Shown here: piece after piece, positions 9,228-17,876 of the stretch
How the letters are laid out: each line of letters starts with the position of its first letter
How positions within the stretch are numbered: the stretch's first letter is position 1
Assembly: GCF_000236925.1 (NCBI RefSeq)
Contig: NC_016941.1
Location: 248,001-312,000, forward strand
Direction: 5' to 3'
From: Staphylococcus argenteus
GTDB taxonomy: Bacteria > Bacillota > Bacilli > Staphylococcales > Staphylococcaceae
DNA: 64,000 nt
The notes under the pieces: generated by a model
What the model was told of the DNA's origin: nothing
Database searches by the model: none
What the model saw: the letters and a program-made list of their open reading frames with translations, nothing else
Translations under genes and position numbers: made by a program

Positions 9228-10757
9228 TTAATCCCCGAGCAATTCTTCAATTTCATTTTTAATAACTGTTACATGAGGACCGTAGATGACTTGAACGCCG
9301 GTGCCTTGTTGAATGACACCTTTAGCGCCAGTACTTTCTAGTATTTCTTTATTAACATAATCGTTATGTTGGAGTGTGACACGTAATCGTGTAGCACAGC
9401 AATCAACGATTTCGATGTTATCTTTTCCACCTAAACCAGCTACAATAGTTTGTGCTCTTTCAGTAGCCTCAACTTGCTGTTGCAATTCTTTATCTTCTCG
9501 ACCTGGCGTTTTAAAATTAAACTTCGTAATTAAGAAACGGAAGACAATATAGTACAAGAAGAACCACACAATGCCAATAGGTAAGACATATAAATAGTTT
9601 GTTTTACTATTCCCTTGTAACACGCCAAAGAGTAAGAAATCGATAAAGCCACCACTGAATGTTTGACCAATTGTAATATTGAAAATATCCGCTAACATAA
9701 ATGCTAAACCATCAAAAAAGGCATGAATCACATAAAGAATTGGTGCGACAAATAGGAAACTAAATTCCAAAGGTTCAGTAATACCTGTTAAAAATGATGT
9801 GAGTGCAGTAGATAGCATTAAACCACCAACCACCTTTTTATTTTCAGGCTTAGCGGTATGATAAATAGCTAGTGCAGCACCGCATAAACCAAACATCATT
9901 GTAATAAATCGACCTGACATAAATCTTGAAACACCTGAATAGTATTTAGTCACATCTGGATCACCAAGTTGCGCGAAAAATATATTCTGTGTACCTTGAA
10001 CTAAATGTCCTTTAACTTCTAACGTGCCACCAAGTGCTGTTTGCCAAAATGGTAAGTAAAAAATATGGTGTAAACCAAGCGGACCTAACAACCTTAAAAT
10101 AAAACCATATATAAATGTACCAATGGCACCTGTTTTTGTTACAAAGCCACCAACATGATAAATACCTGCTTGAATCGTTGGCCAGATAAAGAACATGAAG
10201 ACGCCTAAAAAAATTGCAGCAAAGGCAGTGACAATAGGGACAAATCGAGAACCACCAAAAAAGCCTAAATAAGGTGGTAAGGTCACTTTATGATATTTAT
10301 TATGAAGTAGTGCGGTCATTATACCTGTAATAATCCCGCCGAAAACACCTGTTTCAACAGTTTGTATACCGAGAACCATACCTTGTCCACTTTGTGCGAG
10401 TTGATCTTTAGCTAAAGTTCCTGTAATTGTTAATAAGCCATTCATCGTCGCATTCATAATTAAAAATCCAAGTAGTGCAGCTAAACCAGCAGTACCTTTA
10501 TCACTTCTAGATAAGCCAATTGCGACACCAATTGCAAATATGACGGGTAAATTTTGAAAGACGATACTTCCTGCAGCTGACATTAATGTAAAAATATTTT
10601 GTAATAAGGTAATATCTAAGATAGGGTACGCTTTCACGGTGTTAGGATTACTTAATGCACCACCGATACCCAACAATAGACCTGCAGCTGGCAAGATTGC
10701 GATAGGTAGCATAAATGATTTGCCGAACTGCTGTGCTTTTTCAAATAAAGATTTCAT
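9228..10757 (-). CDS. PTS EIICB, glucose/N-acetylglucosamine superfamily
   Basis: A 509-residue phosphotransferase permease that imports and phosphorylates a hexose. The N-terminal ~390 residues form the EIIC channel, with the family start KAQQFGKSFMLPIAILP and about ten membrane spans. The C-terminal ~75 residues are the EIIB domain with phospho-cysteine Cys454 in DCCATRLRV. There is no fused EIIA, so it must use a EIIA-Glc-type protein encoded elsewhere. I start at the ATG at 10757 because an AGGAGG sits seven bases upstream; the ATG at 10763 abuts that site. It is one of several glucose-type PTS transporters of S. aureus; I recall glcC or ptsG being used here but cannot verify, so no symbol. 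Confidence 0.88.
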   Translation of the reverse strand: MKSLFEKAQQFGKSFMLPIAILPAAGLLLGIGGALSNPNTVKAYPILDITLLQNIFTLMSAAGSIVFQNLPVIFAIGVAIGLSRSDKGTAGLAALLGFLIMNATMNGLLTITGTLAKDQLAQSGQGMVLGIQTVETGVFGGIITGIMTALLHNKYHKVTLPPYLGFFGGSRFVPIVTAFAAIFLGVFMFFIWPTIQAGIYHVGGFVTKTGAIGTFIYGFILRLLGPLGLHHIFYLPFWQTALGGTLEVKGHLVQGTQNIFFAQLGDPDVTKYYSGVSRFMSGRFITMMFGLCGAALAIYHTAKPENKKVVGGLMLSTALTSFLTGITEPLEFSFLFVAPILYVIHAFFDGLAFMLADIFNITIGQTFSGGFIDFLLFGVLQGNSKTNYLYVLPIGIVWFFLYYIVFRFLITKFNFKTPGREDKELQQQVEATERAQTIVAGLGGKDNIEIVDCCATRLRVTLQHNDYVNKEILESTGAKGVIQQGTGVQVIYGPHVTVIKNEIEELLGD

Positions 10758-11127
10758 TAACATCCCTCCTAATTAATCTCAATATAGCTTTTGAGAAATT
10801 TAATATCAATGTATATTCTGTGTATGAAAATGTTTTTCATAAAAATTGTTTGAATCATGTAACAATCATATAAATCAGCATTTACATTGTTGTGGAAGTT
10901 TATTTTCAAAAGCCTGGAATATTCACATATACAATTTATAAAAGCGTGTTGATGAACCGTAATATAAATTATTTGATAAAGAAACATACAATAGATAACA
11001 ATATCGCAACGATATAATTACGATTTTGAATATTAGTATGGCAATTTTTCAGGACAATGATACGCAACTAATATAAATAAATTTACATAAGCACTTCGAT
11101 GACAACTTAAGAAAGGCGGAGATTTAA
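10758..11127. other. Divergent intergenic region, PTS IICB / nucleoside hydrolase
   Basis: 370 bp of A+T-rich DNA that must hold both divergent promoters. I saw no convincing -35/-10 pair, operator palindrome, antiterminator hairpin or small gene with a ribosome-binding site. Confidence 0.5.
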
Positions 11128-12063
11128 ATGAAGAAAAAAATTATTATGGATTGTGACCCAGGTCATGATGATGCGATAGCACTTATTTTAGCAGGCGCAA
11201 GCGATAGTCCATTAGAGATATTAGCGGTAACGACTGTAGCAGGAAACCAAGCAGTTGAAAAGAATACGACCAATGCTTTGAATGTATTAGATATCATGGG
11301 ACGTCAAGATATAGAAGTAGCCAAAGGTGCAGATAGACCATTAATTAAACCGGCGGCCTTTGCGTCTGAAATACATGGAGAATCTGGTTTGGATGGTCCG
11401 AAATTACCGTCGACACCATCACGTCATGCAGTTGCAAAGCCAGCATCAGATGTGATTATTAACAAAGTGATGACGAGTGATACACCTGTAACAATTGTAG
11501 CGACAGGACCTCTTACGAATGTGGCAACGGCATTGATTCGTGAGCCAAGAATTGCTGAGCATATTGAATCTATTACTTTGATGGGTGGTGGTACTTTTGG
11601 AAATTGGACGCCCACAGCTGAATTTAATATTTGGGTAGATGCTGAAGCAGCGAAGCGTGTTTTTGAAAGTGGGATTACTATAAATGTGTTTGGTCTTGAT
11701 GTAACACATCAAGTTTTAGCCGACGATCAAGTGATTGAACGCTTTGAAAGTATCAATAATCCTGTTGCACAGTTCGTCGTAGAACTATTGCAATTCTTTA
11801 AGAAGACATACAAGACTCACTTTAATATGGACGGTGGTCCAATACATGATGCTTGTACAATCTTGTATTTGTTACAACCAGAATTGTTTACAATGGAACT
11901 CGTTAATATCGACATTGAACATCAAAGTCCACTAACTTACGGCACTATGGCTGTCGATTTAAATCATGTTACAGGTAAGCCTGCCAATGCTTATTTTGCT
12001 ACGGCGGTTGATGTTGAAGAAGTGTGGAACTTGATGGATCATAAGTTACGAATATACGGATGA
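11128..12063 (+). CDS. Inosine/uridine-preferring ribonucleoside hydrolase
   Basis: A 311-residue nucleoside N-ribohydrolase that cleaves ribonucleosides to base and ribose. The calcium-binding aspartate cluster is at the N-terminus: DCDPGHDDA with Asp8, Asp10, Asp14 and Asp15. The family signature continues with TGPLTNVATAL, MGGG, a WVDAEAA segment, and the second calcium/substrate motif GGPIHDACT near residue 240. Length fits the IunH/RihA-C family (about 310). The ATG follows AAAGGCGGAG. It is monocistronic between divergent and co-directional sugar genes and ends at a strong terminator. Released ribose could feed the rbsK kinase encoded in this window, but that link is inference. Confidence 0.93.
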   Translation: MKKKIIMDCDPGHDDAIALILAGASDSPLEILAVTTVAGNQAVEKNTTNALNVLDIMGRQDIEVAKGADRPLIKPAAFASEIHGESGLDGPKLPSTPSRHAVAKPASDVIINKVMTSDTPVTIVATGPLTNVATALIREPRIAEHIESITLMGGGTFGNWTPTAEFNIWVDAEAAKRVFESGITINVFGLDVTHQVLADDQVIERFESINNPVAQFVVELLQFFKKTYKTHFNMDGGPIHDACTILYLLQPELFTMELVNIDIEHQSPLTYGTMAVDLNHVTGKPANAYFATAVDVEEVWNLMDHKLRIYG

Positions 12064-12093
12064 TCATATTTAATTAAATAGATAGATACAGTT

Positions 12094-12132
12094 AACCCTA
12101 AGGTGCACAGTAAAAGTGCCCTTAGGGTTTTT
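12094..12132 (+). terminator. Terminator of the nucleoside hydrolase gene
   Basis: AACCCTAAGG (12094-12103) and CCTTAGGGTT (12119-12128) form a perfect 10-bp stem with an inner CAC/GTG. A T run follows. The rest of the 12064-12405 gap shows no gene. Confidence 0.9.
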
Positions 12133-12405
12133 GTAGTTGATTTCAATGGTCATGACAATTTAGCAAAGATTGGGATGTGTATGTTAAAAATGTACTCAAA
12201 AAATACAAAATACAAAAATATATGCGAAAAATTCAATTGCTTTATTTTAAAAGATTAAAATCTAAAAAAATATAGATATAATTGGAATGTTATTGAAACA
12301 TCACAATGATGTACATGCTCATTTTGAAAATATGTGTTCAATGTGTGTACATCGATGTGATGATTGATGATAAATTGAGCACAGATGCTCAAAGGAGGAT
12401 CGGAC

Positions 12406-14502
12406 ATGAACGGGGATAATCAGCAAATACTCAGAGAAATTGTATTGAATCCTGCTATTCATGGTAAAGAACTTGAATCGATATTTGGCTTGTCCCGTAG
12501 ACAACTAGGTTATCGCATTCAAAAAATCAATTTGTGGCTTGAACAAGAGGGGTATCCAAAACTCGAGAGAACAAGTCAAGGAAATATTATTGTAAGTTCT
12601 GAAATCATGACGTTATTCAAGCGAGATGTATCAGAGCAGCAAATGTTAAACGGTAACAATGTCATATTTAGCATAGAAACACGTCGTTATTATTTAATGC
12701 TCATGCTTTTTAGTAAGGAAAACGCAATGTCTCTAAACCATTTTTCAATTGATTTACAAGTCAGTAAAAATACTGTCATTCACGATATAAATCATGTGAA
12801 AGAGCAATTGGAAAATCATGGTTTGTCACTTAAGTATTCTCGAAAACATGGTTATGAAATTGTTGGTGATGAATTTGAAGTTCGTCGCTTCTTCATTAAA
12901 TTGATTGATCAAAGGTTGAATCATGATATTACTAAAAGTGAAGTTTTAAAGGCACTCAACTTAACATTCGAAGATATCGCATATCAAAAAGACAAAATCA
13001 AACAGGTAGAACAGTTTTTGAAGAGTCGCTTTATAGACAAATCACTTAGTTCATTACCTTACGTCCTTTGTGTGATTCGTAGACGAATTCAAAGTGGTCA
13101 TGTGATTAATCCATTAAATATTAATTATCAGTATTTGAGGGATACGAAAGAATATCAAGCAACGGAAATCATGACGCAACATGAACCAGATTTGCCAGAA
13201 GCGGAAAAGCTATATTTGACATTACACTTACTTTCAACAAGTGTTCAATGGACCGATTTGCAGGAATCAGATAATATATCAAATTTAACGACGGCCATCG
13301 CTCAAATGATTCACCATTTCGAGCAAATAACGTTTATTAATATCGAAGATAAGGAGAAATTATCACAGCAACTCTTGTTACATTTAACACCTGCTTTTTA
13401 TCGGATTAAATATAACTTAACGGATCGTGATGAATTGATAGATCCTTTGCAAGGAAATTATAAAACGTTGTTTCATATGGTGAAACAATCATGTCAATCA
13501 TTAACTGAATATTTCGGAAAATCTTTGCCTGACAATGAAATTGCGTATTTAACAATGTTGTTCGGAGGTAGCTTGAGACGCCAAGATGAAAATTTTGATG
13601 GAAAGATTAAGGCAATTATTGTATGTACTCAAGGTACATCAGTATCTCAAATGATGTTATACGAGTTGAGAAACTTATTTCCTGAAATCATTTTTTTAGA
13701 TGCGATTTCACTTAGAACATTTGAAAATTATGCTCTGGATTACGACATCGTCTTTTCACCAATGTTCATATTAACGCATAAAAAATTGTTTATCACAAAA
13801 GTAGCATTATCTGAAAATGAGCAACGAAAGTTACGCAAAGAAGTGATGAAATACATTAATAAGGAATCGGAAGATATTGAGAAAGAAATTAATAAGCTAA
13901 TGGCGTTGATTGAACGAACTACGACAGTTAATGACATTACAGAACTACGTGATGGTTTAGAAGATTTTGTTGCGAATTACAATTCTATTTCAACAATTAA
14001 TGGTTCTATTGTTACCCAAAGTAAGACGTTAGATTTAGTAGATTTAATACCAGCAAGACATATAGTGCGAGCTCACCGAGTTTACAATATCGATGAAGCA
14101 ATTACAAAAGCGAGTGACATTTTGGTCAGAAATCATCTTATTGATGAGCAGTATATTCATGAGATGCAACAAGCATTCGATGATTCCTATATGGTCATCA
14201 TGCAAAATATCGCTATCCCACACGCTTATTCTGAACATCATGTTCATAAAACCGCGATGAGCATGCTCGTATTACAAGAACCATTATACATGTCAGATGG
14301 CACAGCGATTCATATCATTGTACCGATTGCTGCTGTTGATAAAGTAACGCATTTAAGAGCATTACTGCAATTAAGAGATTTAGCACAAAATCAAGATGCA
14401 ATTAATCAAATTATACGAAGTCGTAAAAATTATGATGTGAATCAGATTTTAAATACATTTTCAAATAAGGAAACGAGGGGAAATGGATGGGACACAGATT
14501 AA
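12406..14502 (+). CDS. PRD-containing PTS-regulated transcriptional activator (BglG/MtlR/LicR-like)
   Basis: A 698-residue activator. Its order is: HTH domain (1-~65), second Mga/HTH-like region (~85-150), two PTS regulation domains (~180-385), an EIIB-Gat-like domain with KAIIVCTQGTS and phospho-Cys407 (~400-490), and a C-terminal EIIA-fructose/mannitol-like domain with His606 in IAIPHAY (~545-690). Phosphorylation of the PRD, Cys and His sites by the PTS would set its activity. It precedes EIIA, EIIB, EIIC and dehydrogenase genes and almost certainly controls them. The ATG at 12406 follows AAAGGAGG; an in-frame upstream start at 12385 lacks a site. It overlaps the next gene by 16 bases, so translation is coupled. 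Confidence 0.92.
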   Translation: MNGDNQQILREIVLNPAIHGKELESIFGLSRRQLGYRIQKINLWLEQEGYPKLERTSQGNIIVSSEIMTLFKRDVSEQQMLNGNNVIFSIETRRYYLMLMLFSKENAMSLNHFSIDLQVSKNTVIHDINHVKEQLENHGLSLKYSRKHGYEIVGDEFEVRRFFIKLIDQRLNHDITKSEVLKALNLTFEDIAYQKDKIKQVEQFLKSRFIDKSLSSLPYVLCVIRRRIQSGHVINPLNINYQYLRDTKEYQATEIMTQHEPDLPEAEKLYLTLHLLSTSVQWTDLQESDNISNLTTAIAQMIHHFEQITFINIEDKEKLSQQLLLHLTPAFYRIKYNLTDRDELIDPLQGNYKTLFHMVKQSCQSLTEYFGKSLPDNEIAYLTMLFGGSLRRQDENFDGKIKAIIVCTQGTSVSQMMLYELRNLFPEIIFLDAISLRTFENYALDYDIVFSPMFILTHKKLFITKVALSENEQRKLRKEVMKYINKESEDIEKEINKLMALIERTTTVNDITELRDGLEDFVANYNSISTINGSIVTQSKTLDLVDLIPARHIVRAHRVYNIDEAITKASDILVRNHLIDEQYIHEMQQAFDDSYMVIMQNIAIPHAYSEHHVHKTAMSMLVLQEPLYMSDGTAIHIIVPIAAVDKVTHLRALLQLRDLAQNQDAINQIIRSRKNYDVNQILNTFSNKETRGNGWDTD

Positions 14503-14954
14503 TCCATGAAGAAAATATAATACTCAATTTGTCGGCAACTGATAAAGAATCAGTATTATCACAAATGTCAGATGTGTTGTGTCAAAACGGGTTTGTTAAA
14601 TCAACGTTTAAAGATGCAGTCATTGAAAGAGAGAAAGAATTTGCGACGGGATTACCGACACATCTTTGTTCTGTAGCCATACCACACACAGATGTCGAAC
14701 ACATTAATAATCGGACGATAGGTGTAGCTATTTTAGAAAAAGAAGTGCCGTTTGTTGAAATGGGGACACTTGATCAACAGACGGATGTGAAAATTGTCTT
14801 CATGTTAGCTATGGATAAAGTAGATGATCAACTTAAGCTATTACAACAGTTGATGCAAATTTTTCAAAGTGAAGAAAAACTAGAACAGATTCTAAGAACG
14901 AAAGACCGAGCAGCTTTAGCAACAATTATCAATGGATATTTAGAATATAACTAA
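14487..14954 (+). CDS. gatA: PTS EIIA, fructose/mannitol-galactitol type
   Basis: A 155-residue cytoplasmic phosphocarrier of the PTS EIIA type 2 family. The phosphorylated histidine is His67 in SVAIPHTDV, and the typical EREKEFATGLPT segment precedes it. It takes phosphate from HPr and passes it to the EIIB encoded next. The start at 14487 lies inside the end of the activator gene, with GAGGGG upstream. Synteny with separate EIIB and EIIC genes of the galactitol class supports the gat name. The true sugar in staphylococci is unproven, so the symbol is by homology. Confidence 0.85.
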   Translation: MGHRLIHEENIILNLSATDKESVLSQMSDVLCQNGFVKSTFKDAVIEREKEFATGLPTHLCSVAIPHTDVEHINNRTIGVAILEKEVPFVEMGTLDQQTDVKIVFMLAMDKVDDQLKLLQQLMQIFQSEEKLEQILRTKDRAALATIINGYLEYN

Positions 14955-14976
14955 AATTAAACTGGAGGAATTGAAA

Positions 14977-15255
14977 ATGAAACAAGTATTAGTAGCATGT
15001 GGTGCAGGTATTGCAACATCAACGGTAGTAAATAACGCAATTGAGGAAATGGCAAAGGAACACAATATTAAAGTAGATATTAAACAAATCAAGATTACGG
15101 AAGTAGGACCTTATGAAGATACAGCGGATTTATTAGTTACAACAGCTATGACGAAGAAAGAATATAAATTCCCAGTCATTAATGCACGTAATTTTTTAAC
15201 TGGTATCGGCATTGAAGAAACAAAACAACAAATCTTAACAGAGTTACAAAAATAG
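14977..15255 (+). CDS. gatB: PTS EIIB, galactitol type
   Basis: A 92-residue PTS EIIB of the lactose/cellobiose-galactitol fold. The N-terminal strand leads to the phospho-cysteine loop VACGAGIATST, with Cys8 as phospho-acceptor. I use the ATG at 14977, eight bases after GGAGG; a TTG six bases earlier is too close to that site. It accepts phosphate from the preceding EIIA and phosphorylates the sugar in the EIIC channel. A long palindrome separates it from the EIIC gene. Confidence 0.87.
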   Translation: MKQVLVACGAGIATSTVVNNAIEEMAKEHNIKVDIKQIKITEVGPYEDTADLLVTTAMTKKEYKFPVINARNFLTGIGIEETKQQILTELQK

Positions 15256-15288
15256 CACGAATTGATTTGTGATTATGGTCAATGACAT

Positions 15289-15317
15289 TTATTTATATGC
15301 AATTTGCATATAAATAA
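15289..15317. repeat. 29-bp near-perfect palindrome between gatB and gatC
   Basis: TTATTTATATGCAA (15289-15302) and TTGCATATAAATAA (15304-15317) are exact reverse complements around one T. As RNA it can form an 11-bp A+U-rich stem with a CAAUUUG loop. No T run follows, so it is not a normal terminator. It may be an mRNA processing or stability element, or a protein-binding site inside the operon. Confidence 0.7.
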
Positions 15318-15372
15318 CCAACACAATTCAAATGTAGCGTAAGTATGCAGATATAACAGGGAGGGTTTAAAT

Positions 15373-16632
15373 ATGAGTTACTTCACTGATTTTGTAAGGG
15401 GATTTTTAGATTTAGGTGCAACTGTTATTTTACCGGTTGTCATATTCTTACTTGGACTATTTTTTAGACAAAAAATTGGGGCAGCATTCAGGTCTGGTTT
15501 AACTATAGGTGTGGCTTTTGTAGGGATTTTCTTAGTCATCGATTTATTAGTGAAAAACTTGGGGCCGGCTGCACAAGCAATGGTTAAAAATTTAGGTGTC
15601 AGTCTGAATGTAATTGATGTAGGTTGGCCGGCAACATCATCTATTGCATGGGCATCATCAGTAGCAGCATTTATCATTCCACTCGGTATTATAGTCAACG
15701 TTGTATTGCTAGTAACTAAAATGACTAAAACGATGAATGTTGATATTTGGAATTTTTGGCATTACACGTTTACAGCAGCAATGGTATATGCCGTATCAGG
15801 CAGTATTTGGCAAGCGTTATTAGCAGCAGTTATTTTCCAAGTTATCTGCTTAAAAGTAGCAGATTGGACTGCACCAATGATGAGTGAATTCTTTGATTTA
15901 CCAGGTGTATCAATTGCTACAGGAAGTACAATCTCTTATGCACCAGGTATCTACTTAGTTAAATTATTACAAAAAGTACCTGGTTTGAATAAATTAGATG
16001 CAGATCCAGAAACGATTCAAAAGCGTTTTGGTGCATTTGGAGAATCAATTTTCGTTGGTTTGATTTTAGGATTGGGAATTGGTTTGTTAGCAGGTTATAA
16101 ACCTGGAGATGTTATTAATTTAGGTATGTCAATGGCAGCAGTTATGGTGTTAATGCCTAGAATGGTGAAAATCTTAATGGAAGGTTTAATGCCTGTGTCA
16201 GAATCCGCAAGAACGTGGTTAAATAAACGCTTTGGTGAACGTGAAATTTATATTGGCTTGGATGCAGCAGTAGCTTTAGGTCATCCAGCAGTTATTTCAA
16301 CAGCTTTAATTTTAGTACCAATTACAGTATTACTAGCAGTCGTTTTACCAGGTAATCAAGTACTACCATTTGGTGACTTAGCAACGATTCCATTTGTTGT
16401 AGCATTTATCGTTGGTGCAGCAAGAGGTAATATTATCCATTCTGTTATCGTAGGTACGATTATGATCGCTATCTCATTATATATTGCGACAGACGTTGCA
16501 CCTATTTTCACAGATATGGCGAAAGGTACCAATGTACAAATGCCTAAAGGTTCATCTGAAATTTCAAGTATAGACCAAGGCGGTAACATTGTTAACTATC
16601 TTATTTTTAAACTGTTTAGCTTATTTAATTAA
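15373..16632 (+). CDS. gatC: PTS EIIC, galactitol type
   Basis: A 419-residue polytopic permease of the PTS_EIIC galactitol family, with about ten membrane spans beginning ATVILPVVIFLLGLFF. Family segments include GDVINLGMSMAAVMVLMPRMVKILMEGL and the FGEREIYIGLDAAVALGHP region, which probably holds substrate-contact residues. The ATG at 15373 follows AGGGAGG. It works with the EIIA and EIIB encoded upstream; the product would be a polyol phosphate for the dehydrogenases encoded next. Family is clear; galactitol itself as substrate is by homology only. Confidence 0.88.
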   Translation: MSYFTDFVRGFLDLGATVILPVVIFLLGLFFRQKIGAAFRSGLTIGVAFVGIFLVIDLLVKNLGPAAQAMVKNLGVSLNVIDVGWPATSSIAWASSVAAFIIPLGIIVNVVLLVTKMTKTMNVDIWNFWHYTFTAAMVYAVSGSIWQALLAAVIFQVICLKVADWTAPMMSEFFDLPGVSIATGSTISYAPGIYLVKLLQKVPGLNKLDADPETIQKRFGAFGESIFVGLILGLGIGLLAGYKPGDVINLGMSMAAVMVLMPRMVKILMEGLMPVSESARTWLNKRFGEREIYIGLDAAVALGHPAVISTALILVPITVLLAVVLPGNQVLPFGDLATIPFVVAFIVGAARGNIIHSVIVGTIMIAISLYIATDVAPIFTDMAKGTNVQMPKGSSEISSIDQGGNIVNYLIFKLFSLFN

Positions 16633-16649
16633 AAATCGAGGTGTTTGTG

Positions 16650-17693
16650 GTGAAAGCTTTAGTAAAAACAAAAGAAGGACATGGCAACTTAGAACTTCTT
16701 GATAAAGAAGTGGCAACACCGCTAGATGATAAAGTGAAGATTAAAGTACATTATGCAGGAATTTGCGGTACAGATATTCATACGTTTGAAGGACATTATA
16801 AAGTTAATTTTCCAGTAACATTAGGACATGAATTTTCTGGTGAAATTATTGAAGTTGGCGAAGATGTTAAAGATTTTAAAGTTGGTGACCGTGTGACATC
16901 TGAGACAACGTTTTACGTTTGTAATGAATGTGACTATTGTAAATCAAAAGATTATAACTTATGTAATCATCGAAAAGGTATTGGGACACAAGTTGATGGT
17001 GCATTTACAAACTATGTGATTGCACGTGAAGAAAGTTTGCATCATATACCGGATGCAGTATCGTACCAATCTGCGGCTATGACCGAACCTTTAGCATGTG
17101 CCCATCATGGCGTTTCAAAGATACAAGTAAATTCGGGTGATGTTGCAGTGGTAATGGGACCTGGCCCAATCGGATTACTTGTAGCACAAGTATTGAAAAG
17201 TAAAGGTGCAGTTGTAGTGGTAACGGGTCTAGATAACGACAAGGTAAGGTTAGATAAAGCTGAACAATTACAAATGGATTATGTTGTTAATTTACAACAA
17301 ACAGATTTAAAGACATATATCGATAACTTGACAGATGGTTATGGTGCAGATGTAGTTGTTGAATGTTCAGGTGCAGTACCAGCAGCACGTCAAGGTTTAG
17401 ATATTTTGCGCAAAAAAGGATCATATAGCCAGATTGGTATTTTTAAAGATGCTGAAATCCCATTCGATATGGAAAAAGTAATCCAAAAAGAATTAACAGT
17501 TGTCGGTAGCAGAAGTCAAAAGCCTGCTGATTGGGAACCTTCATTACAACTGATGGCAGATGGGTTAGTTGACACTGAAGCATTAGTGACAAATGTATAT
17601 GACATTTCACAGTGGGATGACGCTTATCATCATTTAAAATCAGGTGAAGGTATTAAAGCACTACTAAAGCCACTCGATTTCGATAACAAATAA
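16650..17693 (+). CDS. Zinc-dependent polyol (sorbitol/galactitol-phosphate-like) dehydrogenase
   Basis: A 347-residue medium-chain dehydrogenase. Catalytic zinc ligands are Cys39 (GICGTD), His60 and Glu61 (GHE). The structural zinc site is Cys91, Cys94, Cys97 and Cys105. The NAD Rossmann loop reads GPGPIG near residue 170. I start at the GTG at 16650, six bases after GAGGTG; the upstream in-frame GTG at 16641 is inside that site. It follows the EIIC gene by 17 bases, so it probably oxidises the imported polyol phosphate to a ketose phosphate. S. aureus annotations use sorbitol dehydrogenase/gutB here. The exact substrate is not determinable. Confidence 0.87.
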   Translation: MKALVKTKEGHGNLELLDKEVATPLDDKVKIKVHYAGICGTDIHTFEGHYKVNFPVTLGHEFSGEIIEVGEDVKDFKVGDRVTSETTFYVCNECDYCKSKDYNLCNHRKGIGTQVDGAFTNYVIAREESLHHIPDAVSYQSAAMTEPLACAHHGVSKIQVNSGDVAVVMGPGPIGLLVAQVLKSKGAVVVVTGLDNDKVRLDKAEQLQMDYVVNLQQTDLKTYIDNLTDGYGADVVVECSGAVPAARQGLDILRKKGSYSQIGIFKDAEIPFDMEKVIQKELTVVGSRSQKPADWEPSLQLMADGLVDTEALVTNVYDISQWDDAYHHLKSGEGIKALLKPLDFDNK

Positions 17694-17706
17694 GGAGTGA
17701 ATTAAT

Positions 17707-17853
17707 ATGGTTGAAACAATGTTAACATTTATGCTTGGACCATTGAGACAAATTACTGATTTCTATATGGAACATTTGCTTGTAAGTAATTCCATCGTCA
17801 TTGCAGGTTATTTTGCAACAGGAATTATTAAAAAGAAAAAAGTTGTGAATTAA
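17707..17853 (+). CDS. 48-residue membrane protein inside the polyol operon
   Basis: A short ORF in the gap between the two dehydrogenases. It has an ATG at 17707 and an AAGGAG site nine bases upstream. The N-terminal half is amphipathic, a hydrophobic segment spans about residues 24-41 (SNSIVIAGYFATG), and the tail is KKKKVVN. The layout fits a single-span membrane peptide with a cytoplasmic lysine-rich C-terminus. Its spacing to both neighbours is typical of genes in one operon. I do not recognise a family. It may modulate the PTS permease, which is a guess from context. Confidence 0.7.
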   Translation: MVETMLTFMLGPLRQITDFYMEHLLVSNSIVIAGYFATGIIKKKKVVN

Positions 17854-17876
17854 ATCAAATTTGAGGTGATTTACAA

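Noticed and set aside
10769-10987. 72-residue minus-strand ORF before the PTS IICB gene
   Set aside because: Low-complexity Ile/Tyr-rich translation of A+T-rich intergenic DNA, no ribosome-binding site, occupies the promoter region.
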